The notes under the pieces are model-generated. The model was not told the DNA's origin. It saw nothing but the letters and a program-made list of their open reading frames with translations, and ran no database searches. Shown in pieces: positions 50,652 to 62,700 of a stretch of 64,000 nucleotides of DNA. The stretch is taken from NCBI GenBank assembly GCA_905250125.1, contig CAJNOL010000075.1, positions 129,410 to 193,409 on the forward strand. Reading direction: 5' to 3'. Every line of letters starts with the position of its first letter. Positions within the stretch are counted from its first letter, which is position 1. The stretch comes from Rotaria sordida (lineage: Eukaryota > Rotifera > Eurotatoria > Philodinida > Philodinidae). The translations under genes and the position numbers were made by a program.

Positions 50652-51023
50652 TTTATTTATAGTGATGATACAATCGATTTAGTACAAAAACAAGAATTAT
50701 TTTTCAACATCTATAACAAGTACTTGGATATCTATATGAATGAACATCAGTACTTCAAGGTAACAGGAGTCGATTAAGTAGAATTTAGCCAAGAATGATA
50801 TTAAAATCGTTATGAGATTGTATAAAGCTCTTTTATCATAGTAAGAATAGTTCTCTTGTCTGTATTTTTTTGTCAGACAAAGTATACTCGAATGAATAAA
50901 TTGAAAAATATTAGATAAATTCAAAATATCTTAATACAATCATAGTTTCGTTATTTAGAATCTGGCATTCTGCTACATTTTTTTGAAGTGATTACTTATT
51001 AAAATACAACACAAAATCTAACT

Positions 51024-51458
51024 ATGAGTATGAATGTCAACATATTCGTTCATAACCAATTAAATCTTCCGATGGACGAATTAGATAATCAAGTTGTACT
51101 TTGTTCAGATATCGATGATATGTTAACCAAATTAAGTGCGAACACATCCTGTAAGAAAATTTTGATGTGCTTCGTTGAACAACTGTCATTGTTACAATCA
51201 TCATTGGCTGATGATTCTATCCATTGTATACTTGCTCTTAAAAATGAAGCAGAACTAAATGAACCGATGAATATTCAATGTAATAAAATTAAACTAGTTC
51301 AAGACAAAAAAGAACTAATGCGTACTTTAAGCATAGAAAGTATGTGTTGTTTTGTTAACGAAGCTTTGCAACATGAAGCTACAGATGATACTGGTATTAC
51401 CAATCTATGTTATCAAAAAGCACTTCATTCACTTTCTACTACTAAATCTTATGTCTAA
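51024..51458 (+). CDS. Small receiver-like alpha/beta protein, paralogue 2
   Basis: 144 aa, single exon, ATG at 51024. Same plan as the protein at 49267: an N-terminal strand, MDELDNQVVLCSD, KKILMCFVEQL, LADDSIHCILALKNE, then DKKELMRTLSIESM and NLCYQKALHSL. Shared positions with paralogue 1 include DKKELMR-L--ESM-C-V-EA, TDD-G--NLCY--A--SL---K-Y, while the first half is much more diverged. It is 1.3 kb downstream on the same strand, so a tandem duplication. No signal peptide or membrane helix. No clear AATAAA was seen. Function unknown. Confidence 0.75.
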   Translation: MSMNVNIFVHNQLNLPMDELDNQVVLCSDIDDMLTKLSANTSCKKILMCFVEQLSLLQSSLADDSIHCILALKNEAELNEPMNIQCNKIKLVQDKKELMRTLSIESMCCFVNEALQHEATDDTGITNLCYQKALHSLSTTKSYV

Positions 51459-51685
51459 TTTTGTGGTTTGTCGAATATTCTGCATCTTTAACAAGGTGTG
51501 ATGTAATAGTTTTTTCGAACCAATATAATCTTCTAAATCATTTGTTTAAATGAGTTCAGTTTTATTTCTGTTTCATCATATTTTTTTTCCGTTCAAATGT
51601 TTACTAACACAACCTTTCATTGTTCGATTTGTATACATTCTGTATTTTCTCATTGCTTTAGTCCTACCTACAGCAACATACTAAC

Positions 51686-52325
51686 AAGGTAACATTCCCG
51701 AGTGCCAAAACGCTTGTCAGCCATATTTTGCGCATCTCATAGTCCACAACGAGCTGTGTGTATGGTAAAACAAGTTCAGATTTGCGGCTTTTTTCTGAGG
51801 AGATATTGAGCTCCTAATGAATTTTCTCTAGAGTACGCCTACATGTGTAGCAAAGCTGTTCTTTCGAGTTTTGAGCTGAAACTTTGCCTACATAAAGGCC
51901 TCAAGCTAGACTAGTTTGAATAAAAACTTCCAGAAGTGTTTTGAATAAAATCTCTCTAAGATATGAAACTATCAAGGTATAGTCCATTCTTCATAAATAA
52001 CATATATATATATATACATATAGTATTAATTTTTTTCAAAGCTTCGTGTCTTAGAGAGATTTTATTCAAAACACTTCTAGAATTTCTTATGCAAACTACT
52101 CTAGCTTGAGGTCTTTATACTGGCAAAGTTTCAGCTCGAAATTCGAAAGTATAGCTTTGCTACCCATGTAGGCGTACTCTAGAGAAAATTCATTAGGAGC
52201 TCGATATCTCTTTAGAAACAAGCCAGAAACTCAACATTTTTAAACCATAGACACGACTCACTATGGACTACAAGATGCGCCAAACTCCAACTTAAAATTG
52301 CTCTGGCACCTGGGAATGCTACCTT
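51686..52325. mobile_element. 640-bp foldback element
   Basis: Ends AAGGTAACATTCCCGAGTGCCA and TGGCACCTGGGAATGCTACCTT. The whole element folds back as arms of about 300 bp around a TA-rich centre near 52000-52025. Matching blocks include TCTAGAGAAAATTCATTAGG, TCTTAGAGAGATTTTATTC and GCAAAGTTTCAGCT. Arms are clearly diverged, so older than the 46.8-kb palindrome. Shares its core with 2617-3092. No target duplication is obvious. Confidence 0.88.
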
Positions 52326-52564
52326 ATAAGATGCTACCGATTCTCCTATCGAAATTTATAGCAAAACCTCACCTTTGGTAACACATATCATTCTATCGAA
52401 CTCTCTAGAATAGCAAGAAGTTCGAATGTAATTTTACAATCACTATTTAATAGTAAATTTCATAGAAAATAGTGTTCTCGAATATCGTGAACCAAAATTT
52501 TCAGAAAGTGATCCATTTTTCACACAACGTAAGTTATGTCATTTCAGAGATTTTTGACGTACAC

Positions 52565-52852
52565 TTATGTTTTGATTTTATGCATTTTTTGCACAATATT
52601 GCTTGAATAATATCTTTCCTGCAAGAATGGTCTGTGTGAAAAAAAGAATTCTTTATTTTTAGCAAATCCATCTAGAAAATTCGAATTAAGTGATTGCAAT
52701 AAAGAACGAGAATAATCAATGGATGCTTGATCCTCTTGTAATGGTGATGACTCATTGAATTTATTCTTTTTTTTTCCAACAAGCTCACCATTCACTACTG
52801 TTTTCGAGTAAAAACAGTCATTGGAAGTGCTTTCGCATCGATTATCAAGCAT
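52565..52852 (-). CDS. Possible small ORF, unrecognised
   Basis: 95 codons from ATG 52852, with PLQEDQASIDYSRSLLQSL and FLDGFAKNKEFFFSHRPF. Composition is protein-like, but there is no family match I can name, no clear splice sites and no poly(A) signal checked. It may be a fragment of a decayed gene or chance. It faces away from the ORF at 53167. Confidence 0.25.
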   Translation of the reverse strand: MLDNRCESTSNDCFYSKTVVNGELVGKKKNKFNESSPLQEDQASIDYSRSLLQSLNSNFLDGFAKNKEFFFSHRPFLQERYYSSNIVQKMHKIKT

Positions 52853-53166
52853 ATCACTGGATCATTTCGTCATACTGCAATCATGATTACTACAATTTCA
52901 TGACAAACATTACTTAGAAATTTCGATTTTCTCTGATCTGAGATACTCGATATATTAGGTTTGCAAATATGGCTCGTGGGAAGGGAGATTTATTCAAATG
53001 ATGCAAACTAGAGCATATTTTCATCGTGCATGAGTGATTAGTATTTGCCATGGAAATTAGGTCCATTCTACCTTGCTCTTGAGTTACTTTTTTATGCATA
53101 ACCACTTCCTTCGTCATACAATTTATATAAGCATTGCTTTGCGAGCAGAAATGGTACCTTACCTGT

Positions 53167-53685
53167 ATGGCAACCTCGATTACTTATTTTATTCCCTTTC
53201 TTGACACACACGAACAGCATCTAAGTGTTGTTGCGAATAATAACAACCATGTCCAGCTCTTCAATTCACGTGATGACCTTATTGCATTACTTTCGACTTC
53301 ACCAATTCATGTATCTGTATGTGTATGCTGTCCAAACAAGGACAATATTTTAAATATACTGCAGGAATCACCAACAGTGGAATCCATCTATGTATGCAAA
53401 ACACATCTATTTACCAGTGTGGGAGAAAATTGGACAATAACCTATCCAAAGGTGAAAGAAACCTTGTTTGACAATCCATTATGTTGGCAACTCCCTGCTC
53501 ATCATGATGCTTTTCTTGGAAATGCTAAGCACAATCAGTTAGAGGTAGCTCATCATATACGTAATATAATAAAACAACTTTTCGAGCAAGAGATGTTTCA
53601 AGAAATAAATTCGACTGAAATAGATGCAAATACTAACTCATCACCAGATCCAGATCAATCTAAGCCAAGTATTGAACAAGATTGA
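53167..53685 (+). CDS. Small receiver-like alpha/beta protein, third member
   Basis: 172 aa from the first ATG (MATSITYFIPFLD); an in-frame TTG 33 nt upstream is not needed. Strand-helix alternation: HVQLFNSRDDLIALLS, HVSVCVCCPNKDNILNIL, then TVESIYVCKTHLF and YPKVKETLFD. The SIYVC...KVK pattern resembles, from memory, the N-terminal receiver-like domain common in rotifer TPR and ADP-ribosyltransferase proteins. The tail SSPDPDQSKPSIEQD is acidic and disordered. It shares layout but little sequence with the two paralogues at 49.3 and 51.0 kb. Single exon; AATAAA at 53822-53827. No effector domain is attached. Confidence 0.72.
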   Translation: MATSITYFIPFLDTHEQHLSVVANNNNHVQLFNSRDDLIALLSTSPIHVSVCVCCPNKDNILNILQESPTVESIYVCKTHLFTSVGENWTITYPKVKETLFDNPLCWQLPAHHDAFLGNAKHNQLEVAHHIRNIIKQLFEQEMFQEINSTEIDANTNSSPDPDQSKPSIEQD

Positions 53686-54359
53686 TAATCATTATTCCAT
53701 TATTCTATTTCAGAATCGAACCAGTTTAACGTTTTTCAACTCTTTATAAAAAGACAATAATTATTCAGTTTTGTTTCATTTCTAAGTTGTAACTAATTAA
53801 TCTCGAATATTATTTTATTTTAATAAAACTACAAAATATCATTTTCTCAAATAATACAATCTGTATGATGTGTTTAACGGAAACAATATTATGTTTTAGC
53901 TCACATTTGTAAGCTGTTTCGAAGTGTCTAGCTGAAAATTAGACGTATTCTGGAATAAAATCAGGTGTTCAATGAGCTAGTTATTGAAGAAGTATTGTTT
54001 AGCAAACTTAGTTCTCAGAAAAAGAACCAATTTATACAACTAAAACTTGGCCAATGTCTTTTCATGAAAACGAATTCGATGATAATATTCGAGTTTAGAC
54101 TATTGAATTCACCTTTCACTTAATTAGAAGATTTAATGGGCAAATTTTCAATAGTTTTGTAGCCAATGTGCAGCGTCAATCTAGGATAGTTATTGTTCTT
54201 CATCGATGTGACTGACTACGTATTACATATACTATTTTCAAAGAAAATTCGATGATGAGAGTATTCTACTAACCAAAACCACTCTTGCCAGTGCAATACA
54301 TATTTTATTTCAGTGTCGCGACGTGGGAGCACGAATTGACCTCTATTACAAAGGTAGGT
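53686..54359. other. Spacer before the foldback cluster
   Basis: 3'UTR of the 53167 gene, with a poly(A) signal at 53822-53827, then A/T-rich DNA with no recognised gene. Confidence 0.55.
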
Positions 54360-55370
54360 TATCATTTGCCACAAATCAGGTTCCCTGAATTCATCCCTAA
54401 ATGAAATCCACATTTGTGGACAATTTATTAATTAACATCTACACTGGTGACCAAATAGGGATTTTAATTTAGGGAATTTTTTTTCATGGAATGCATGCAA
54501 TTCATAACGTAACTCAATATTGTCTCGCTTCAACCGAACGAAAAAACTTGTACTATGGAAACCAAATACTTTAGCTAAAATTCTACTGTCTGTAAGCCTA
54601 TTCTGGTCATTAAAGTTGTGTTATACTCATATTGTACTCACTTATATATACATTTAAGTTTATTTTGCTGGTCTTGTTTTTAATAGAGAATGAGTATAAA
54701 ACAGTTCTGGTAACCAGAATAGAGTTACAGATAGTAGAACCTTTGCTAAAGTATGATGAAAACCATGTATTTGAGCGAAGATTTTTCTGTCCATAAGTCT
54801 ATTCTGGTCACCAGAATTGTGTTATGCTCATTATCTATGAGGTGCAAAAAAACAAAAATGAATTTAAAAACATATATACATATAAGCGAATACCGAGGAT
54901 GACTAAAGCACGATTCTGGTGACCAGAATAGACTATCGGCAGCAGAATTCCTACCAAATCACTATGAAACCAGGTAGTGAAGCGAAGATTTTTCTGTCCG
55001 TAAGTCTGTTCTGATGATCAGAATTATGTTGCGTTAATTCTCTGTGATCTCTTACATATACACCTAAATTCATTTTTCTTTTCTTGTATCCCATAGATAA
55101 TGAGCATAACACAATTCTGGTGACCAGAATAGGCTTACAGACAGTAGAATTTTAGCTAAAGTATTTGGTTTCCATAGTACAAGTTTTTTCGTTCGGTTGA
55201 AGCGAGACAATATTGAGTTACGTTATGAATTGCATGCATTCCATGAAAAAAAATTCCCTAAATTAAAATCCCTATTTGGTCACCAGTGTAGATGTTAATT
55301 GATGAATTGTCCACAAATGTGGATTTCATTTAGGGATGAATTCAGAGAACCTGATTTGTGGCAAATGATA
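54360..55370. mobile_element. 1.0-kb foldback element with internal palindromic repeats
   Basis: Ends TATCATTTGCCACAAATCAG and its reverse complement. The outer ~265 bp of each side are almost identical reverse complements. The interior repeats, in both directions, a unit centred on the palindrome TTCTGGTCACCAGAA followed by TAGCCTTACAGACAGTAGAA-like sequence (near 54605, 54700, 54808, 54912, 55010 and 55116). No coding sequence. Confidence 0.9.
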
Positions 55371-55385
55371 GACATTCTTTTTTTC

Positions 55386-55834
55386 GTACCATCTAATCAA
55401 GTAACCGGTGTCCATGATAAATAGTTTTATTTCCTATCTTTTTTTTCTCAATTTCTCATATGTTTCTTGAAAAAAATATATCAGAAGGTGGAGCGTGAAA
55501 AGATCTACAATCTACAATAGAAAGCTTATTTTATATATGATATTTTAGTGTTCAAAATGGATGAAAATGATGAAAAGAGAAAATAAAGAAAAAAAGAATT
55601 CATCATGTATAAAAAAAATAATTTTTTCGCTCCATCAGAATTCACTCACTTCGAAATCTGCTGATTTTGAATACTAAAGGACCATATATAAAATAAGCTT
55701 TCTATTATAGATCTTTTGCCGCTCCATCTTCTGATGTATTTTTTTTTTGCAACAAACATATTCGAAACTGAGAAAAAAAGATACAAAATACGATCATTTA
55801 TCGTTGGCACCCGGTTACTTAATTAGATGATGCA
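55386..55834. mobile_element. 450-bp foldback element
   Basis: Left arm about 55386-55555 and right arm about 55665-55834, starting CATCTAATCAAGTAACCGG against its reverse complement. Shared inner blocks: TCAGAAGGTGGAGCG-like, AGAAAGCTTATTTTATATA. It starts only about 16 bp after the preceding foldback ends. Confidence 0.85.
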
Positions 55835-56442
55835 AAAATATGTTTTAGTTTGCTGCTATATATCTTCACTATCACTTAAGCTATTGTTGTGAACATTTAG
55901 ACTGATATTCATTTGGTATTGCTTAACTATCAGTCCAATTTTGACCCTTTTTTATTTGTTATAAGAGAGGAAAGAAATTTTTCTATGTGATACCAAAACG
56001 TTTAGACAAACCTTCATCTATCTATGTATATATTATTGGGAGCGGAATTCTAGTGGCGATTTTTGCTGAGATTTGTCATGGACTTCATGTCTTCTTTAGC
56101 TTCATCATAACAATACAAAGTACGCAAATTGAATAATATCTAACAGATAATAGTTGTTTTTCAAGAATAATCGATCCTTAGAGAATCGATCTGTCTTATT
56201 TATTTCTGCGTTTCTAACAGAATTTTTTCTTTTATTTTTTACTGGCCCTTCATTATTTTTTTGCGTTGTTGTCATTCGCTTGCGACTTTTTTTTTTTTAT
56301 TTGTTTTTTTTAATTTACTATTATTATTACTATTATTTTTGTTCTTGTTTTAACCAATGATTCACTTGAGAAATTAACCTGTTGTACATCTTCATTATAT
56401 CTGCAGCAGGTCTCAATGCACTACTATGGACCTTGATAAACT

Positions 56443-56993
56443 GATCGATGCAGTTTTTCACGCTCGTTCTAAATATGGCATCAAAAATTAGAGAAAAAAT
56501 GAAGAACATCGTCGAATATACGAAATACTCGAATTGGAGTACGAAAGTCATAAAATCCGCACGTATTTTCAGGCTATGACCAACAAAAATTAGTTCTCAA
56601 GTAAAATACACATGGTATTCGAAATCAGTGTAGAAAACTGCGTCTAAAAACATCAATTCAATCAAAAAAAATTTTCCCTGAAAATTTGGCTAAGAGGGAA
56701 TACGGATGAAATCAGATCGAAAAAGTCCTGAGGGGGAGTACGGGGTGGAATTTTGATAGAATTTTGTCTTTCATCAAATCGATATTCTTAGATGTAGTTT
56801 TCTATACTGATTTCGAATATCATGTGCATTTTACTTGAGAACTAATTTTCGTTAGCCATAGTCTGAAAATACGTGCGGATTTTATGACTTTCGTACTCCA
56901 ATTCAAGTATTTTGCATATTTGACGATATTCTTCATTTTTTCTCTTATTTTTGATGCCATATTCAGAACGAGTATGAAAAATTTGCATCGATC
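56443..56993. mobile_element. 550-bp foldback element
   Basis: Left arm 56443-56649 and right arm about 56789-56993: GATCGATGCA at the ends, then CGTTCT-AATATGGCATCAAA, GGAGTACGAAAGTCATAAAA, AATCCGCACGTATTTTCAG and CTCAAGTAAAATACACATG blocks inverted. The short ORFs seen on both strands here are the same arm read twice. Confidence 0.87.
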
Positions 56994-58776
56994 CATATAT
57001 ACCACTCATTGGTTCCAGATCTCGTTATCCTATAATATTAGGCCAAAAGGTCCGAAAAAATCCGTGTTTTCGCTGTTTTTTTCTAGTATTTGACTGAAAA
57101 GTATCCAAAAGTTGACTTTAGATTGCTTTTTTACATGATTTCGATCAAAAAACAGACTGGCGCACGACTGCATGCATTTGAGACTTTATATTATCGTTTT
57201 TATGTTCCCGAATGCTGGCAACCGAGAACAGCTTTTTATTAGCATCCTGCAGTAAAATAGATTTTTCTCCACGAAGACTTCATGCTTTTCGAATTTTGAT
57301 CAGAAATTCGGAATCAGCATCGAATTCTGCATCTAATGATGTATTAATTTAAAAGATTAAAGAAAAAATTTTTATGATAGTGCTGGGTTCCCCTCCAGGT
57401 TCGAAACTACAGGTGAAAAAATGAAAGTCGCTTTTCGACAGAAAAAAGTATCTCATTTTACTCAGAATATAATGCTGATTCCGAATATGTGATTCTTTTT
57501 CAGAAATATTTTGGACAAAAAAACCACCTTACCACCACTTGTTCTTTAGACAAAACTTTCGAAATATTTTGTGTAATACAACAATTTTGCATATTTCGAA
57601 AGTACATCCAACTTTGACTTTTTATTTATCTTGGATAGAAACTTTTCGTGTTAAACTTAACAGCATTCTGTAGTATTTTTGTTGAGAAAACCGATTACTC
57701 TGGTGACGCTTGTTTTTCAATAATACTTTTTCGGAAAGTAAAAAATGATACTATGCCTGATAAAGTCAAGACATAGAAATTGTTGAGTCGATTATTCATT
57801 TGCAGCTTCTATTTTGAGTAAAAATGGAAATACAGAGTCTCTTCGAATTTTTAAATGAAAAATTCTCATGATTTCTAGACTTAAGAACACCAGTAGCTGT
57901 TAGTTCTCTAAATAATTACAGAAGTGATAGATCTAAAATATAGATAAGGAAAAGATAGTTAATCGTAAGAAGTAGTGATTATGCAGAAAAAAAGATGGCT
58001 CGTCAAAGCTCATCCAAGGCAGTCAGAAGCCAGTTTATACCATTTTGTTACGAGAAATAATAGAATTTCGAACGGCAGCCAGCTGCCTGTTCATCGCAAT
58101 TCTAAATTCGTCATGAAATAATAACATTGGATGTTTTCGTCGACGTCCAACAGCAATTTTTGGCTAATTGTTTTGGAAGAAAGAGAAGAAGATACTTTCA
58201 TTTTTTGCCGATCGTTAAAGTTTTGGGTCGGGTTAGTCCATTCTAATGGAAATTCCTGCCGTCACTACTGGCTAAATGCTATTACTGCTCTTGATTTGAG
58301 CAACATGAACCATTTTTTATAACATTATATTAAACAGAAAACATTGTTCCTCTTGCGTACGGATCATTAAATATAAAAGAGTTAGATGTGAAATAGAGAA
58401 GATAAATAATTCAATTCTACAATTGCCTTTATCGACAATTTAGAGAAGATTCGATTTTATTCATTGTTTTCAATATTAATAAAACTGAATTGAATGGCTA
58501 TAATATATGAGGATCCCAATTCTGTTGAAAGTGATATGATATGCTCTCGATAAAAAAATCGGTCAAGTTTAAATCATAAATTCTCTTATAGTGAATTTCA
58601 TTTCTAAATATAAAAAAATCAATTGATTTATTTTTCTATGAAAATTAAATATGTAAAAGAAAATATTCATGGGCATAGGAAAAAAATTGATAATCTGCAA
58701 AGTGAAAATAAGCGTGCATACATTTTATTAATCAATAAAAATATGCTATGAAAAGTAAACAAGAAAGAAAAATAAT
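56994..58776. other. Intergenic spacer downstream of the SLC4 gene
   Basis: 1.8 kb with the SLC4 3'UTR at its right end (TTTATT at 58724-58729 is a minus-strand AATAAA, 48 nt past the stop). No gene or clear repeat was recognised in the rest. Confidence 0.55.
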
Positions 58777-59751
58777 CTATACAAGTGTCTGAACATTTTT
58801 ATATTTGCCATCACGATATGATTCTGATGATAATTCACGATGTATTAAATGTTCAGCTTCTTCCTAAACAAATAAGAAAAATTTTCATTAGTAGTAGCTT
58901 TTTTTCCCCGTTCTTGATTGTAATAATTAAATTAAATCATAGCAATTGTGTTAGAAGGATAAAGCTCAAAAAGAGATCACACGCAATATATATGAATAAT
59001 CTGCAATAAATGTTACCAAAGAATTTTAGTGTATTTTATATAATCTAAACAAATTAACTAATGGTTTTTGTAGTGTATCCTATAAACGATAATGTTTATG
59101 CGTGAATGATTCTTAGTTGAAAAGACAATTATTTTATTTCCTCCCCATTTATAGAAGAAAATGAACTTCATTTTTGGTTTTAAAATTAAGCATAAAACTA
59201 AATTCAAAAATTTACTCTTGTATTGACTGATGTTTCCTCTGGTAATATAATTTCATTAATCACAATTAATGGAATACATGATTGATTCGAATGATCAATC
59301 AATAAAGAACCATATTTTTGTAGTTTTGATACCTAGATAGAAGTAAAGATTAATACTACATGCTGCGAAGATTTTAATAGTTATAATAGCATTTGTCATG
59401 CGATTGTATATTTAACCGACCTCAGCTATATTTGGTAAATTATTTTCTAATGTATCACGATTAGCATCATCAGCTTCATTTGCTGATAATGTAAATAAAA
59501 CATTGGATGATGGCTGTATTATTAGAATTATTGATTTTAAATAAAAGAAGAAAGAAAAAAAAAATACTTACCCGTCTATCATCATCATCTAAAGTTTCTA
59601 TAATTTGTGGTATTTGAACATTTCGAGGAATCGAAGCACGACGAATTTGATTAACTTTTGTTCCGGGTAAAATATCATCAAGCCAATATAATTCTTCTTG
59701 AGTAAAAATTTTATCCATTAATTTACGTACAAAAGATGTTCCTAATACCTA

Positions 59752-59788
<37 letters not shown>

Positions 59789-62700
59789 CTTTTAAATCTT
59801 TTTTTAGTAACGTAAATTTACCAATACTGGAAAACCAATTGCAACTGCTTTGATATTTTTGAATACAAACATGCAAACAAGTGCTAGAATTTGTATAATA
59901 GTAAATAAATGAACACGTGTTATTCGTACATGTCGTAAATAAGGATAATCTGGTTGATGTTTTGGTGGCATAAAAAATAATAAAACACGATCAAATATCT
60001 ATCGATCACAAAACTATGCAATTAAAATTCGGAAAACAAAACACAGATCATAATTTACTGACCTGCATAGTACGTAATGCAGCAACACCCATAAACATAA
60101 AAACACCATAAAGAACAGGCATTGGAATGTGCTAAAATGAATTAATCAGAAAACTTATATAAAATTAAAATGGTTCATATCAAATCTTGTTAACTAAATA
60201 AAATTAAATGTTAATAGATATTCGAAAAATATTTTATTCCATAGCCAGTGCACTACAGACCAGATCTAAATATCAAATTCAGGTTTTGGCGGTCTGACTC
60301 GACTGCTAGCTAGAACCCGTTGGGTTAGTGCAAGTCCGACAAATTTGGTATTAAGATCAAACAATTCCTAATGCTTGTAAAAACAAACACGACGGATAAG
60401 TCGAATTACGCATTAAACAGGAAAATTGAATCCACTAGTATTCTAATTTGCTGAAGACTTCTGACTCTAAAATCATGTAAGTTTTGACAATTAATCGGGA
60501 TATTTCAAAAACAACGACGAAAAATTATTCGCATATGTTTTTTTTTTATTTTTGAAAATAAGAAAAACTAAATTTTGTCTCTTAAAAAATATTTTCAATA
60601 TTTCCATGGCATGGACTAAATATTTACTATCTGATTAGTTTCAATGAATAAGAAAACAGACGTCATTAGTTTGTTTTTCTGTCTGTTTTATAATCCAGCT
60701 TATTTTATTAGAAAACCTATTTTAATCTATAATAACGTCGGTGGTAAATATATTATGTTAAGAATATCAGCTATAATGTCATCAGTACATATAATTGAAA
60801 AAAAAATTTATAGTTTTATATTCATCAGAAGAGAAGAAAGACTAAGTTCATCTTTCTCACGTATGAGAATACAAGAATAAACAATATCCTATATGAAAAT
60901 TTACAATAGTCATGATTTCTCTAGAATTTTATTTGATGAAAAATTGAGTAGAATTACTTATTTAAAAGAAAAAATATTATCGATTAATCAAGATTTTTTA
61001 ATAAAAATCGTCAGTTTAGGCAATTTTAATGATATGAGTTAACTTCAATAACATTCATATTCATGTGAAAATTTTGTTCGGCTGTTGATTGATAGTTAAA
61101 AACATGACTGAGTAATAGAAGGTTTAATAATGTCATGCACGCGTATATCATGAAACAGTGGTTTAGACAGGTAATTGCACCTGCTTGTCATTGACAGGCA
61201 CAGGTGCTGATTTTGAAGCCTTTCACAAGCAACACGTGTTGTCTCTCTATTTTTTCATTAAACGCCTAGTCAAATAGACAAATGAACTTTCTATACAGGA
61301 AAGAATGATAAAAGAGTTATCATCAAGTTTAAGGCAAACAGATTTCATCAATAGAAATAGAATAACATTTAAGTATACTAAGAGATTTGCCAATTTTCAA
61401 ATTTTACGTAATCTGCTTGTTTTTCCCTCTCAATGTATTTGCTGACACAATCTCAAAACTATTTATTTTGATAAGAAAGAAAAAAAAGGTCGTCAGGAAG
61501 ATGATTAAGGTTGGTTACAAACTCTTTTTCTGATCTAAAAAGACTTACAGAGGAATGTATCATATAAACAAACAAATAAAGATCAGCTGTTTCACCTTTG
61601 GTTTTTTTCAGTTTTTTTTTTATTCGAAGGATTGCTCGACCATTTTACATGTTAGAGAGCTCGGATCAATTTTAAACTAATCATAAGATTGCGCTCTACA
61701 ACTTAACAGGAAAATAATTGATTTTTTTCGGTATATGTGCTTCTAACTTTTCAGATTATTTAAGAGAAGCTTTCATCAGAAATAAAGAAGCAATGTTTTG
61801 TAAAATCAGACCTTGCTAAGTTATAGGGGCAGATCTTACGAGAGATGTTGGAACTATGTGTTCTTAACTTATTGCTGTGGAGATGCTTCACTTTTACGGT
61901 ATTTTTTAAATGAATGTCATGATTCAGACAAACAGGATTCTCGAATTTCGACTGAAAACGTTGTGCACAGACAGGCTTTAACAAGAGTGATTTATTGTGA
62001 AAGTTTCAAGTCGTTTGATTTGATTTTATCCTAACATAAAATCATTGAATCTACTCGTGTATATGAGCGATGTAAAAGACACACTTTTCTCAGAACTATA
62101 TCTTAGAATAGGCACAATGATAAAACCTGAAACCATCCTCGCTAAGATCTATCTCTGTGCAAAAGTCGAAAATAAGGATTCATGACATTCATTTAAGATA
62201 TACTTTAAAAATGGAGTGTCTCGGCAGCAATAAACTAAGGATCTGAACTCTTTTTTAGAGTATACATAGCTCATGTGTGGACTAGCTGAATTTTAACATG
62301 CATCTGAAATTTTTATCATTCGGTTTCGAAGAGAAATCCTTGAAATATGGAAACCAAAACTTATTAAATCTTAGATAATAGCCAGTTTCGACATTATCAA
62401 GATGTCTGTCTATAACTAGAGTTCAGTATGCGAAATGATGATCACTATTTTTATGTGTTTACTATAATGGAAGACTTAGCAAATCTCTAAATCATACATA
62501 CATGAAAGATATACGAAGAAAACATAGTTTTGCTTTCTTATTGATAGAAAAATCTATCATTTTCAAGATACGTACGCTTAAAATATGAGTAAAAAATACA
62601 CTTAAACCAGTTAAAATAGACATTAAAAGTGCACTGGCACGTTGTTCACTAAAATCAAGAACAAATTCTTTGTTTGTCAAATAAAAAAACAAAAACATAC

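Noticed and set aside
56333..57093. Paired ORFs with matching proteins on opposite strands
   Set aside because: Both come from the two arms of the 56443-56993 foldback; not a gene duplication.
61760..62034. Overlapping ORFs on both strands in the SLC4 intron
   Set aside because: No recognisable domain, and the SLC4 exons on each side join in phase without them.
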